NCBI GenBank assembly: GCA_032433765.1
Contig: JAVIAB010000024.1
Span: 12,483,959-12,547,958, forward strand
Reading direction: 5' to 3'
Length of the DNA stretch: 64,000 nucleotides
Source of the DNA: Megaustenia siamemsis
Lineage: Eukaryota; Mollusca; Gastropoda; Stylommatophora; Ariophantidae
Each line of letters starts with the position of its first letter. The first letter of the stretch is position 1. The notes beneath the pieces were generated by a model. That model saw nothing but the letters and a program-made list of their open reading frames with translations, made no database searches and had not been told where the DNA came from. A program made the translations under genes and the position numbers. Below, in pieces: positions 46,396 through 57,660 of the stretch.

Positions 46396-46499
46396 ATATA
46401 GTCTATATCGCCCATTGTTTAGTGATTTTGAAATATACTCTATATCAGGCATTGTTTATTGAGTATTGGAAATATTGTATCGGGTATTATTTTGCGATT

Positions 46500-46768
46500 G
46501 GAGCCGCGATAGCTCAGTGATTAGGGAACTGGACAACAAAGGACAAGAAGTCGGGTACGATCCTGATCGACGGCTTCCAGGTTCACCCAGTCTTTAATAG
46601 GTACTGGTTTTTTTTTTTCTCTCTGAAAGTAAAGCAACATATGCGTAATACCGACCACATTACCCCAAAAATCATGTGCGAAGGTCTGTACAAATTATGG
46701 TCACTAACAACATATTCCCTATACGCCACTTGGCGTGACGAGGCACTACTTTTATTTTTTTAATTTAC
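46500..46768 (+). mobile_element. SINE1 copy with TSD
   Basis: Somewhat diverged; the head is intact ('tagctcagtgattaggg'). Flanked by ttttgcgatt (46490-46499 and 46769-46778). Confidence 0.93.
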
Positions 46769-46811
46769 TTTTGCGATTATTATATATGAATGTATCCCAT
46801 ATTCTCTACAC

Positions 46812-47212
46812 CAAATGAGTGAGTGATATTTCACAAAGATGCCCTATCTATAATGAGTTTATTATGAGTGAGTGATATTTCACAAAGATGCCCTATCTAT
46901 AATGAGTTTATTATGAGTGAGTGATATTTCACAAAGATGCCCTATCTATAATGAGTTTATTATGAGTGAGTGATATTTCACAAAGATGCCCTATCTATAA
47001 TGAGTTTATTATGAGTGAGTGATATTTCACAAAGATGCCCTATCTATAATGAGTTTATTATGAGTGAGTGATATTTCACAAAGATGCCCTATCTATAATG
47101 AGTTTATTATGAGTGAGTGATATCTCATAAAGATGTCCTATCTATAATGAGTTTATTATGAATGAGTGATATTTCACAAAGATGCCCTATCTATAATGAG
47201 TTTATTGCAAAT
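46812..47212. repeat. 49-base minisatellite
   Basis: Eight nearly identical units containing 'gagtgagtgatatttcacaa' and 'atgccctatctataatgag'. Confidence 0.95.
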
Positions 47213-47313
47213 TGAAGTCAAATTATGAGTCAACGTTCTTTCAGAAACAGAGAGAGACTGTTTACCCTTCCAAGCTACTACAACTATATGTTTGTGTGTA
47301 ATTTGTTATTTCC

Positions 47314-47531
47314 CTCACCCGACTGGGCTACCGACGTTCGGGCAACCCGTGTTCGGTTCCCGCTGGGAGCAGCGTAAGCTCGCCTCGTGAGTTTCGATGC
47401 TTGAGGCAACACTATTCAGAAGTCTCAGAACATTTCTGGATAGGCGGCCGAGAACATATGGGTGGAAACTCGCGTGCTAGGACGCCGGTTTAAGTCTTGT
47501 ACTTTACCTTTACCTTTACCTTGACCTTTAC
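47314..47531 (+). mobile_element. SINE3 copy 2 with TSD
   Basis: Shorter in the middle than copy 1 (lacks about 110 bases after the B box). Ends in a (CTTTAC)n tail. Flanked by ttgttatttcc (47303-47313 and 47532-47542). Confidence 0.9.
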
Positions 47532-47588
47532 TTGTTATTTCCAATTAAAAAACATAGGTTCTTGGTTCATGGCACGATGTATGTACTT

Positions 47589-47950
47589 CATCATCATCAT
47601 GTGCCATACCGGTTGGCGTAAGCGATCATGTCCCTACACAATCTTCTATCTACAGTGCATCGTATCAGTTCTGTTGTTCACTGTTTTCTATGCCATGACA
47701 CCAAGCTATCCAGTATTTTCTCTCTTTGTCGTCCGCGAAATCTCTTTCCTTTTATTTTGCCAGTTGTAACCAAGTATTCCAACTTTCCTCTTCTCATGAT
47801 GTGCCCGAAAAATGTTGATTGTTTCTTTCTGATGTTTTTTAAGAGCTCCCTTTTTGTGTTGGCCTCTTTGAGAATTTCCTCATTGGTCTTTTTAGCTGTC
47901 CAGGGAACTTTCAACATTCTTCTAAGAAATCCCATCTCTGTGGCCTCCAA
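47589..47950 (-). mobile_element. LINE 3' end, subfamily A (best preserved)
   Basis: Minus frame 47678-47950 is open: 'EMGFLRRMLKVPWTAKKTNE', 'LKNIRKKQSTFFGHIMRRGK', 'LEYLVTTGKIKGK'. The 3' ATGATGATG tail is at 47589-47600. 5' truncated. Confidence 0.87.
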
Positions 47951-48205
47951 GTATGCACTTCACATTAGCTATTAATATCAATGCCATTGTCATTCCCTTA
48001 CGTACATGTTACAGAGTAGGTTAGTGTATGATTCTATGCACTTATAGGACAGCGAAAGAAGTTGAATGAGATGTCAAATCAACAGTGATTCTTTATTGCC
48101 TTATGAAAAAGATAAAAATGTTTGCTTCGGTGAAGCAACATCAATTTAAGTACACATTGTTGTACAAGAAGATCTTGGCCATGGATTTGTCTTAAACATA
48201 AATTG

Positions 48206-48545
48206 GTTGCAGGTGCTACTGAGTTAAGTGCTCTGTGCACACCGTGAGCTGTGTGTTTCATCCGGTTTTATTGTGTTTCGATATTCCAATTGTTTACGAT
48301 GAATAATGATATCGTATGACAAGGAACAGTCGGCTGTGTTCACTTTCTGTGCGGTTTCGCCTTATGTCTTTTGACGTGTGCTGAGACTGTTATAATGGGG
48401 ACTTCAGCTACCTTTCTTTGTTTGGGAGATGAGTTTGTAATTCGGATGATTCCACTGGCACGGGCGGTTGAATAATTATGGATTTTAATTCGTTTTCAGT
48501 GATACCCGGGCCTTCCATAACTATAACCATAAATTTGTAGCAAAC
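48206..48545 (+). repeat. Dispersed repeat R1, copy 3
   Basis: Matches 41466-41790 with scattered substitutions; begins 'ggtgctactgagttaagtgc' and ends 'gggccttccataactat'. Confidence 0.75.
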
Positions 48546-48636
48546 AAATTGTTTCTAACATAGTCACTGTCACACCGAACAGAATGTCATACATTTAAAG
48601 AAGGGAAACAATCACATCTGGGTTAAATGTACTTAC

Positions 48637-48664
48637 TTTAACATAGTCACGTTGTCGCTTTTCC
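48637..48664 (-). CDS. Micro-exon 3 (28 bases)
   Basis: The acceptor ends ATACTTTCAG and the donor is GTAAGT. Entered in phase 2, it completes the Leu codon from exon 2 and encodes EKRQRDYVK, leaving in phase 0. In phase 0 it would hit TGA, so the join to exon 2 is constrained. Neighbours are a LINE fragment on one side and a dispersed repeat copy on the other. Confidence 0.7.
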
Positions 48665-48779
48665 CTGAAAGTATTGTGACATAGATGGAGGGTTAGTGGT
48701 ACATTTAAAATAAGATATTGATATCGTGCTTAAGTAATTCCCCAATTATTAAAATTAATCTCTCTAATATAGATCGGTA

Positions 48780-49770
48780 TATGGCCCTTTTCGTCTTGCC
48801 AGACGGGCTAGTGGAGGCTATTGTGTATTTTTTTATATTTTATTTTTGTCGAATAGCTCCTCTCGTGGCTAATTCTACCAATGTTTGACAAACCACACGG
48901 CCACAGAATGAACAAGTCAGGCACACTGATCCACAGTGTTGTCCATCCTATTTCATGAGTCTTTTCTCTTCTAAGTTTTGCCTTAGCACAGTCTTAAATG
49001 ATGTTATACCGGTCCTTATACATGCTCTCCATGATGTGCGATCACTTGCCAGATGTTCCCAGTCATATTCACAGATGGAGAAGTCATTCAGAGATGATTT
49101 ACAGATATCTTTATATCGTAGTTTAGGTCTGCCGATTTGTCTTTTTTCCGTGTATTAGTTCATCATATAGTATTTGCCTGGGGATGCGTTTTTCTTCCAT
49201 TCGCTGGACATGCCCCAGCCATCTTAGTCTTCGACATCTGAGCATCGACATGGCTGTTGGGGTCTTAGCACGTCGCAGGACAGTTAAGTTGGTTATTTTG
49301 TCCTGTCATTTGATGTGCATTATTCTGCGGAGACATCCCATGTGGAAGACATTTAGTCTTTTTCCTGGTTTGAGTATGTTGTCCAGGTTTCAGATCCATA
49401 TAATAGTGTGCTAAGCACACAAGTTTGATATATTAAGAGTTTGGTCTTCATGTTGTTCAAGGCCCTTTCTGTGAGTTTGCCGAAGGTCGTAGCTGCCTTA
49501 CCAATTCGGCTGTTTATTTCATCATCAAGAGAAATGGTTTGCGTAATTTGGGATCCAAGACACGTAAATTTCTGAACTGATTCTAGTGGACAATCTTTTA
49601 GTGTGATTAATAAAAGTTTGATGTCGCCTTGACTTAGTATTACTGTTTTCTGAACATTAATTGACAGTGAAAAAAGGTCGCATGCTTTGTCCAGGTTGTT
49701 AATCAGCTATTGTAGGGTCGCTTCACTATGAGCGACTAGGGCTGCATCGTCAACAAATAAAAGTTATTTA
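48780..49770 (-). mobile_element. LINE RT 3' half with C2H2-like end
   Basis: Minus strand starts at the catalytic motif 'LFVDDAALVAHSEATLQ' and runs through 'INVQKTVILSQGDIKLL', 'TCLGSQITQTISLDDEINSR', 'MKTKLLIYQTCVLSTLL', 'RLRWLGHVQRMEEKRIPRQ' and 'DRTSWRAC' to 'CSFCGRV', with a few shifts. The x in xDD is Val. 5' truncated exactly before the motif. Same family as the 27.4 kb end. Confidence 0.85.
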
Positions 49771-50340
49771 AGTAGGACAACATTTGTTTTTGTTTTTGCT
49801 CTTAGTCGTGCTAAGTTGACCAGTGAGACACCCGATCTTGTGCGAATGTAAGTGTAGATCGCTGCGTTAAAGTTAAACCGGATGTTCCATTTGCGAATTT
49901 GCGTCGTTGATACGGAATTCATGCACCTGGCAGCGGTCATTTTAGGTGAATCGTGCGATGTGAGCACGACGTTTTTCGCAGAGTAGATGTGCATATTATG
50001 GCATTGAAAGCGGTTCAGTTACAGCTGTTGAATTCGTTTGGCGCAGATTATTTTCAGCTATATTATGTAGATCTATGTGTCAGTTAAACCGAAGGTATCA
50101 CATGAACGATTCCGTGCTGTCGATATGATGTTCAAACATATCTGGCGGTGTTCTTTAGTGTGAATCAAGCGTTGTAGATGTATCCATTGTTGGCAATGTT
50201 GTGCGTGTTACGTAATAACGATGGACGACTGTATAACTGTACACCCGAAAAGAAAGTCAAGTTGATAAACATTCCGATGATGTTGGTGAATCTTCCAGAT
50301 GTATCGCAATTGCACATAACAAGTACTATTTGAGAACCAC
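49771..50340. other. Unclassified stretch, possibly retroelement
   Basis: Less AT-rich than its surroundings. A minus ORF of 76 codons (49764-49994) has no recognised motif. It may be the 5' part of the following RT element. Confidence 0.3.
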
Positions 50341-50439
50341 ATGCATGTCCTCCTCAAACTAGTGATACACCTCTTCCTCTTTAGATGTATCGCTGCTGCA
50401 CTGTTTCAAAGGAAGGTTGTACTTAGATGTGGATGTTGT

Positions 50440-51960
50440 CGTCCGAGCCTTCAGAAATTTGTCCAGGGTTACTGCAAGGCTCACCATTGTCACCGTCCAG
50501 GGTTACTGCAAGGCTCACCATTGTCACCGTCCAGGGTTACTGCAAGGCTCACCATTGTCACCGTCCAGGGTTGCTGCAAGGCTCACCATTGTCACCGTCC
50601 AGGGTTACTGCAAGGCTCACCATTGTCACCGTCCAGGGTTACTGCAAGGCTCACCATTGTCACCGTCCAGGGTTACTGCAAGGCTCACCATTGTCACCGT
50701 CCAGGGTTACTGCAAGGCTCACCATTGTCACGAGTCTTATTTAACGTGTACACGAAAGCAATCACGGAATAACAGCTGGATGGGAGGGGATGAACTATGA
50801 CTTTTGCTGATGGCATTATGGTATAGCGACAGAGAAGAGACAGACAGGTAATCACTTCTGCACTGCAAAATTTCGATCGCATCTCTTCCTTGATGGAGAA
50901 TCAGGTGCTTTGGTCAATCCTAATCTAGCTACAGTGGCGTGGCTCGGCCTTATTAATAATATTGTTAACGCGAAAATACTGTTGATACAAATGAGAGCTG
51001 ACGATGTAACCAGGGACCGGTTGATGACATACTTCGGAGCAAGTTTGATTGCATTGTGTGTTTTAGGGACCACGTCTACCATGTGATTATGAAAGTCTAC
51101 AAGGGATTATCCGCCATGAAAGTCATGTCAGCTGCCATGTTGTGCTGCCGATACATTCGTTTCTGCTGCAGGGACTGGTCGTCGAACCATTTGGGTAAGC
51201 CCTAGCTATCCACACTGTTAGTACAACACAGATCGAGTGGCTAGAGAATAACACAAAATGAAGCTATGCGCAGTATCTTGGGCTCTACGAGACACTCCCT
51301 GTGTAGCAATGAGGTGTCTTCTTAATATTCGAACCACGGCTGTTAGGATCAAGATCTGGAGGACGCGATACCTTAAGATAAGTGCAGGTAAAGATCATCC
51401 ATTGCACCAAAAGCTGAACACATGGAAATGTGACAGGTTAGAAACAGGCACGTCATGGGAGGGCTGTGCAAAATATGTCATCAAACAGGTCTGTGGTTTT
51501 GCAGATGTCAACACTAGGAGGGAGTGGATACCGGTACCTACGTCATTCATGGGCACATTCTCGTGTATTGTCACAATCGGTAGGAAGTGCAGGGAGCAGA
51601 ATTCAGCTGTGATCGATCCGGAGGTCAACTACCTCATTTTGGACAACACCGACGAGTAAGGTGCAGTCATCTATACAAACTGATCCATAATAGGACACCA
51701 AAGGGGCGCGTGGGTAGCACGGCAACGGAGGTGATAGCAGTGATCATTCGTTTGCTTGTAGTCACATGACTATACCCACGTTTTTAATAAGTGAGTCGAT
51801 GAACATAATAAGAATCGTGGAGACGGGCTCTGTACCCAGGCAATTGGTCAAGTCATTACAGAAGTAACTATACACAGAATCACTTTGTCTACGTCCCTTT
51901 TGGCAGTTTCATTCATTGTCAATTGATGTTATTGTATCGTTTCTTTATTTTGTCTGCCCA
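50440..51960 (+). mobile_element. LINE RT-RNase H element, decayed, with amplified RT motif
   Basis: RT motif 4 'GLLQGSPLS' lies in a 33-base tandem array. It is followed by 'RVLFNVYTKAITE', then a decayed 'FADGIMV' (FADD expected) and 'RDRQVITSALQNFDRISSL'. Further on is the RT-RNase H linker 'RDTPCVAMRCLLNIRTTAVR' (51258-51659 open for 133 codons), and beyond it decayed 'TDP' and 'FVYVP' traces of RNase H. The active-site change and many stops show it is dead. Confidence 0.78.
50463..50735 (+). repeat. 33-base tandem repeat of RT motif 4
   Basis: Eight copies of a unit 'ggttactgcaaggctcacca' plus 'ttgtcaccgtcca'. The unit is a multiple of three, so the GLLQGSPLSPS frame stays open through all copies and the other two frames also stay open. 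Confidence 0.95.
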
Positions 51961-52071
51961 CATTATTCTGGGTCTGTCTCTTGCTCTTCTCTATTCTCCT
52001 CTTTTAATATATGCTTTGCACGGTAATGAATCACGTGGTATTCTTTCTAGATAGGCAAACCCGTTTATTTG

Positions 52072-52333
52072 GGAGCCGCGATAGCTCAGTGGTTAGTGAA
52101 CTGGACTACAAAGGACAAGAGGTAGAGTTCGATCCCCACCGACGGCTTCCAGTTCACCCAGCCTTTAATGGGTACCGGATATTTTTTCTGGGAAAGTAAA
52201 GCGGCACGGGCGTAATACCGACCACATTATCCCAAAAAGCATGTGTCGAAGGTCTGTAAAATTTATGGTCACTAACACCATATTCCCTATACGCCACTTG
52301 GCGTGACGGGGGTACTTTACTGTACTTTAGACA
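52072..52333 (+). mobile_element. SINE1 full-length copy with TSD
   Basis: Complete; flanked by cgtttatttg (52062-52071 and 52334-52343). Confidence 0.94.
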
Positions 52334-52564
52334 CGTTTATTTGTTCGTTTCTGTATGTAGCTTATGATTGGCTCAATGCCTACTCTTTCTATCATATCTT
52401 TACTGATTCTGTTTTCTCTGGTTATTCCAAGCTCATTTCTCAGATGCCTCATTTCTGTCGTGACAAACTTTCTTTTGCGCTTGCACGTAAGTGGCCATGT
52501 TTGGCATTAGTAACACGATGTGGGAATGAGTATACTCTGTACAATATGTTTTTTGGTGGTAATC

Positions 52565-52800
52565 ATCATCATCAAGTACCGGGCCAACTGACGTAGGTAA
52601 TCATGTCTCTCCACAACTTTCGATCTCGGCAGCTATTTATCGTTTCTGTTGTTGACCTTCTGTTAAGCCATTCTCTTAAGCTGTCTGTTATTCTTTTCTC
52701 TTTGCTTCCCTATATCTCTTCGTCCCTCAATTTTTCCAGCTGTTACAATATATTCCAGGTGTTCTCTTCTCATTACATGGCCAAAAAATGATAATTGTTT
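52565..52800 (-). mobile_element. LINE 3' end, subfamily B
   Basis: Antisense of the 'FFGHVMRRE', 'CRDRKLWRD' region; the tail CATCATCATCAAGTACC is at the left. Confidence 0.82.
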
Positions 52801-53250
52801 GGTGGTAATAGAAAAGGATAACGGGAATAATTATGATTCCAATAAAAATATTAAAAAAAAACAAAACAAATGTAATAATTACTTAAGAAATCGCAACATT
52901 TCATGCAGAAATAAAAAAAATGGAAAGAAATGCAAACATTATGCAATGTTATGTTATACTTTGCTAAATTAGGATCATCATTACGTAACTCCGGACACCA
53001 ATAGGTGTCCCGATCTTCTTAAAATGTTCATCAGCACACAGTGACTAATTGTAGCAGTTCAGTGTTGGTTGACAAATCCCCACCATTCGTCCAGAATATC
53101 GCTCTGCGCTGGTAACACCGGTCTTCACTCCCAGTTCACTCACTCTAGACACCCACCATGTGTTTGTACTTCTCTCAAAGTCCTTTCTTCAACCCATTTC
53201 TCATAGATTGTTAATGATATAGGTCTGATAGACCTGAAACCATGGACATT
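52801..53250. other. Gene-free stretch
   Basis: AT-rich up to 52.98 kb, then mixed sequence. No exon or transposon identified. Confidence 0.4.
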
Positions 53251-53254
53251 TTTT

Positions 53255-54085
53255 GGATGGAAAGTTGGACGTTTTGTCCATGTAGTAGTACTGCTGTGAT
53301 GGGAGCACACCTCGCGGGAAAGTTGGACGTTTTGTCCATGTAGTAGTACAGCTGTGATGGGAGCACACCTCGAGGGAAAGTTGGACGTTTTGTCCATGTA
53401 GTAGTACTGCTGTGATGGGAGCACACCTCGAGGGAAAGTTGGACGTTTTGTCCATGTAGTAGTACTGCTGTGATGGGAGCACACCTCAAGGGAAAGTTGG
53501 ACGTTTTGTCCATGTAGTAGTACTGCTGTGATGGGAGCACACCTCGAGGGAAAGTTAGACGTTTTGTCCATGTAGTAGTACTGCTGTGATGGGAGCATGC
53601 CTCAAGGGAACGTTGGACGTTTTGTCCATGTAGTAGTACAGCTGTGATGGGAGCATGCCTCAAGGGAAAGTTGGACGTTTTGTCCATGTAGTAGTACTGC
53701 TGTGATGGGAGCATGTATTGAGGGAATGTTAGACGTTTTCTTCATGTACTAGTACAACTGTGATGGAAGCATGCATTGATGTAAATTTGGACGTTTTGTC
53801 CATGTAGTAGCACAAATGTGATGGGCGCATGTATTGAGTGAAAGTTGGACGTCTTGTCCATATAGTAGCACAGTTGTGATGGGAGCATACCTCGAGGGAA
53901 GGTTGGTCGTTTTGTCCATGTAGTAGTACAGCTGTGATGGAGACATGTATTGAGGGAAAATTGAACCTTTTGTCCATGTAGTAGTACAGCTGTGATGGGA
54001 GCATGTCTAGAGTTAATGTTGGACGTTTTGTCCATGTAGTAGTACAGCTGTGATGGGAGCATGTCTAGAGTTAATGTTGGACGTC
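53255..54085. repeat. 58-base minisatellite
   Basis: About 14 units containing 'ttggacgttttgtccatgta' and 'gtagtactgctgtgatggga'. The left units are very uniform and the right ones diverged. Minus ORFs (YYYMDKTSNFPS and others) are by-products. Confidence 0.94.
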
Positions 54086-54431
54086 TCTGCGTGCCTCGTC
54101 ACACTAGTGACGTCTGTATTAGACCTCACAACCATTATACACTTAGATATTGCCGATCTGGAAGATACATGATGATATAAATAATGTTATTGTTGAGCTC
54201 CTTTATTTCGGTATGTACGGTATGTAGCTTGGACAGTTCTTTCACATAAACTATTTTTCACAGGTCAAGTGGGATTAAACGAGTTAAAACCGGTAACTCC
54301 TATACTAACATATTAATCACTGTATTTGAAATATGCAACAGTTGAAGACAACTATAAACAACTAATGAAAGACAAATCTTTATACATGCGAAGTGTCATT
54401 TGTCATATAATGGATTCACTAAAGTACTTAC

Positions 54432-54456
54432 AAGCTGTGAGGTATATTATCTTGGT
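54432..54456 (-). CDS. Micro-exon 2 (25 bases)
   Basis: The acceptor is very strong (a T-rich tract ending TATCTCAG) and the donor is GTAAGT. The 25 bases enter in phase 1 from exon 1 and leave in phase 2. They complete an Asn codon, encode QDNIPHS, and begin a Leu codon. The length is 3n+1, exactly what is needed together with the next 28-base exon to restore phase 0. The exon lies in a unique AT-rich island between a 58-base minisatellite and a LINE end. Confidence 0.72.
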
Positions 54457-54747
54457 CTGAGATACGAAAAAAGAGAATATTCAAAAACAAGGTTACACTG
54501 AAATAAAAAAAATATTCTCCTAATGAAATAAAGCAAAAATATTGCAATTACTGTTGGGAGAAAACGCATTACTATTACCTCCATCGGATACGGAAGGACT
54601 TGTAAATGTGTAAACAAAAGTAAAATAATTTACTCCCCAGGAATATAAGTATGACTTTTCGTTATATAAATCTCACATCTAAAATACAAAACTTTTCCTT
54701 TCTAGTATTTCTGTTTCGGTGTCAATGAGCCATTTGGGTGGATGCCT

Positions 54748-55110
54748 GGAGATGGGATTTCTCAGAAGAATGTTAAAAGTTCCCTGGACAGATAAAAAGA
54801 CCAATGAGGAAATTCTCAAAAAGGCAAACACAAAAAGGGGGCTCCTAAAAAAACATCAGAAAGAAACATTCAACATTTTTTCGGGCACATCATGAGAAGA
54901 GGAAAGTCGGAATACTTGGTTACAACTGGCAAAATAAACGGAAAGAGAGATCGCGGACAGCAAAGAGAGAAAATACTGGATAGCTTCGCGTCATGGCATG
55001 GAAAACAGTCAATAAAAGAACTGATACGATGCACAGTAGATAGAAGATTGCGGAAAGACATGATCGCCTACGCCGACCGGTATGGCACATGCTCATGATG
55101 ATGATGATTG
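54748..55110 (+). mobile_element. LINE 3' end, subfamily A
   Basis: 'EMGFLRRMLKVPWT', 'FFGHIMRRGKSEYLVTTGK', 'DRRLRKDMIAYADRYGT', stop, then an ATGATGATG tail. Confidence 0.85.
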
Positions 55111-55450
55111 ACACAATCATTGAGGACTATGGCCATATGTTCCTGCGACTTCCTGCATATCATGCGCACATCAATTCGATCGAGCTTATGTGGACTAAAG
55201 TCTAGTTGTAGAACGGGACAGGATTTTTAAAATGTGTGATGTTCAAGTTCTGAAATAGAGTCCTTTTTAAAAATAGACATTCAGTTCTGTAAGAAGCGTG
55301 CTGCACATGTGCTCTGGGTGGAAGACAAGTACTGGCAACGGGATGGATTACAATATGGTCAGCCATTAACTATTATCAACCTCTTTGAATCATCATATTC
55401 TGAATAATGAAGACCGTATGTTGGTGACAAACTGAGTAATAGTCTGGGAT
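55111..55450. other. Gene-free stretch
   Basis: Contains 'catcaattcgatcgagcttatgt'-like sequence, which resembles transposase-type text ('DYCHIVLRLPAYHAHINSIE'). It is too short and broken to call. Confidence 0.3.
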
Positions 55451-55454
55451 GATT

Positions 55455-55612
55455 AAGCGTATGCGTGGTTAAGTGTATGCATGATTAAGTGTATGCATGA
55501 TTAAGTGTATGCATGATTAAGCGTATGCATGATTAAGTGTATGCATGATTAAGTGTATGCATGATTAAGTGTATGCATAATTAAGCGTATGCATGGTTAA
55601 GTGTATGCACCG
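55455..55612. repeat. 16-base minisatellite
   Basis: Ten copies of 'tgattaagtgtatgca'. Abuts the Penelope-like fragment. Confidence 0.93.
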
Positions 55613-55971
55613 ATTTGGTCTTGTTCCATAATAGGCGATTCGACATTAAGGAACGGTTTACTTGTGTGTCACGGAATATCATCTGCGCCATAATATCTAA
55701 GCATTGCCAGATGACGTATGTGGGCGAGCATGGACGACGCTTGAGTAACAGATTTTGTGAGCATCTTCATGATGTTGAGCAAAAGATAGGCAGCCGGGTG
55801 TCTGCACATTTCAACTCTCCTGGCCATAGTGGTAAACCTGACATGCGAGTTACTGGCATTGTCTTGTGTCACTCCAGCAATCGCAGCCGGTTCGCCTTTG
55901 AGAATCGTCTCATTCCCCAGTTGGTTTCGCTGTCCCCGCAAGGCATGAACATATCTCTCTCATACACATAG
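55613..55971 (+). mobile_element. Penelope-like GIY-YIG endonuclease fragment
   Basis: An open frame without its own ATG encodes 'MTYVGEHGRRLSNRFCEHL', which fits the second half of the GIY-YIG core (YVG, then the catalytic Arg and the 'R..EH' helix). 'SAHFNSPGHSGKPDMRV' and 'SRFAFENRLIPQL' follow, containing the conserved Glu region. This is the C-terminal endonuclease typical of Penelope-like retroelements. The preceding sequence where the GIY strand should lie is altered ('RNIICAIISK'), and no Penelope RT is nearby. It is a 3' remnant. Confidence 0.8.
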
Positions 55972-56397
55972 GGTACCTACCACACATTTCTTACCCTCAT
56001 GCGCTACGGAACCTATATATGTATGTATATTTGCCTGCATATGTATTGACACATTTGGAAACCTTTGGGTTTTCGTGTGTGTGCTGTGTGGTAATATATA
56101 CAGATTTACGCTTGTACGCATGTATTGTTATGTACACATGCTTTTTTACACATCAGTTCGTTGTGCATACACTGAGTTAGATATACCAGTTTATACGTAT
56201 CTTGTACCCACCTCCCCATATTGTTGGAACCCTTCTTTCTTCTCACCTGTTTGTCAGTTCAGTGAGATATATAGTCGCCTACTTATTTTAATTCTTTCAG
56301 AAACTGACCACTCTCTGGACCACAGGGAAGTGGCCTTTTTATTTCATTTCTTGAGCATCTAGCATCGTATCGCCATGTAGCTATATTTGTGTACATA

Positions 56398-56424
56398 TCC
56401 TTATATATATATATATATATATAT
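56398..56424. repeat. TA microsatellite
   Basis: About 13 TA units. Confidence 0.9.
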
Positions 56425-56508
56425 TTGCGTTGTTATTTGTTGTTCCAGCTGAAGGTCTACTTGTCAGAAACGTCGATTTTTGTTTTTTTAATTACCACGT
56501 AAATCTGT

Positions 56509-56690
56509 ATCGGCTCCCTCAATGAGATAGAGCTGCTTGCACAGAACAGAGACAAATGGCGAGATTTGATAAAATATCTTTAAAAGAAAACTTCTAGAAC
56601 AAAAATTCAGATAAGAGAATGAGTATCTTGGTGTACGCCCTATGGGCCGGCTACGGCTCGAAAGGTCAATAGATAGATAGATAGAAATCT
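56509..56690 (+). mobile_element. LINE 3' end, GATA-tailed family
   Basis: Encodes 'NEIELLAQNRDKWRDLIKYL' (one or two differences), a stop, then a UTR ending 'cggctacggctcgaaaggtc' and an ATAG tail. Inverted partner at 56858-57165. Confidence 0.8.
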
Positions 56691-56857
56691 GTTACCATAC
56701 CACTTTTTTCTTCTTTTTTTTTTACAAATTGTTATTATCATCAGCTTTACAGCAGCTTGGCAACTCTATGCATCTTGGTGCATCTTAATTCTTTTACTCA
56801 TTTCCTGGTTAAGTGTATGTACAATGGCAACAAATATATTTCCTTATCAAAAAGCGT

Positions 56858-57197
56858 CTATCTATCTATTGACCTTTCGAGCCGTAGCCGGCCCATAGGC
56901 CGTAGACCAAGATACTCCTTCTCTTATCTGAATTTTTTATTCTAGCAGTTTTCAATTCTTTTAAAGATATTTTATCAAATCTCGCCATTTGTCTCTGTTC
57001 TGTGTAAGCAGCTCTATCTCATTGAAGGAGCAGATTCCTGCTGCTCTTGCCTCTCTCATCAATGTTAAAAGGCTTCTACCATCATTCAATTTGGGTGCAG
57101 TTAGGACACTCTGGGGTCTAATGGTGACCAAAGGACAAGAGTAACTGTAGTAGTTGGACTCATGTTTACCATTACACATAACCGGCAACACACACAA
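56858..57197 (-). mobile_element. LINE 3' end, GATA-tailed family (antisense)
   Basis: Minus frame 56961-57197 includes 'REARAAGICSFNEIELLTQN' and 'RDKWRDLIKYL', then the UTR and a CTAT tail at the left. Longer than the other two copies. Confidence 0.82.
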
Positions 57198-57660
57198 TTA
57201 CTTGATCTGTAAAGGCATTATGTAGATACGACTCTGAAAAGAAATGAACTGGATATTAGCATGTTTACTGTAAAATCTAACATTTGAATCAACTTATTTA
57301 CAATGGCCCTAAAAGATTTTAGAAATTCTCTGATGTGCAAAATCTGTTGTAACTATAGAATAAAGAAAAGAAATATTTTTGCGACATGGATATTCTAAGG
57401 CTGCATGCAAAAAATCAATGGGATCTAAGATGCAGTTTTCGCGTATAATGAAAAGCAAAAGTGTTCATGAATTTATTAATGGACCATAGAGGACAGTTGA
57501 ACAATCAAAGAGACACTTATATATCTGATTCGGTGTAAAGCTATTGGAGCGTACGAGTCGAATGTTTTAATATTCGACTTCTCAACTCGTTTTATAACAA
57601 ACTCATCAATTCTAAATTTAAAAAAAAATTATATGAAAACTCACAAAACACATGAAGCGT
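57198..57660. other. Intron 1 proximal stretch
   Basis: AT-rich and unique, with no further exon recognised. Confidence 0.4.

Noticed and set aside
53140..54062. ORFs of 152 and 167 codons on minus strand
   Set aside because: Repeat by-products of the 58-base array.
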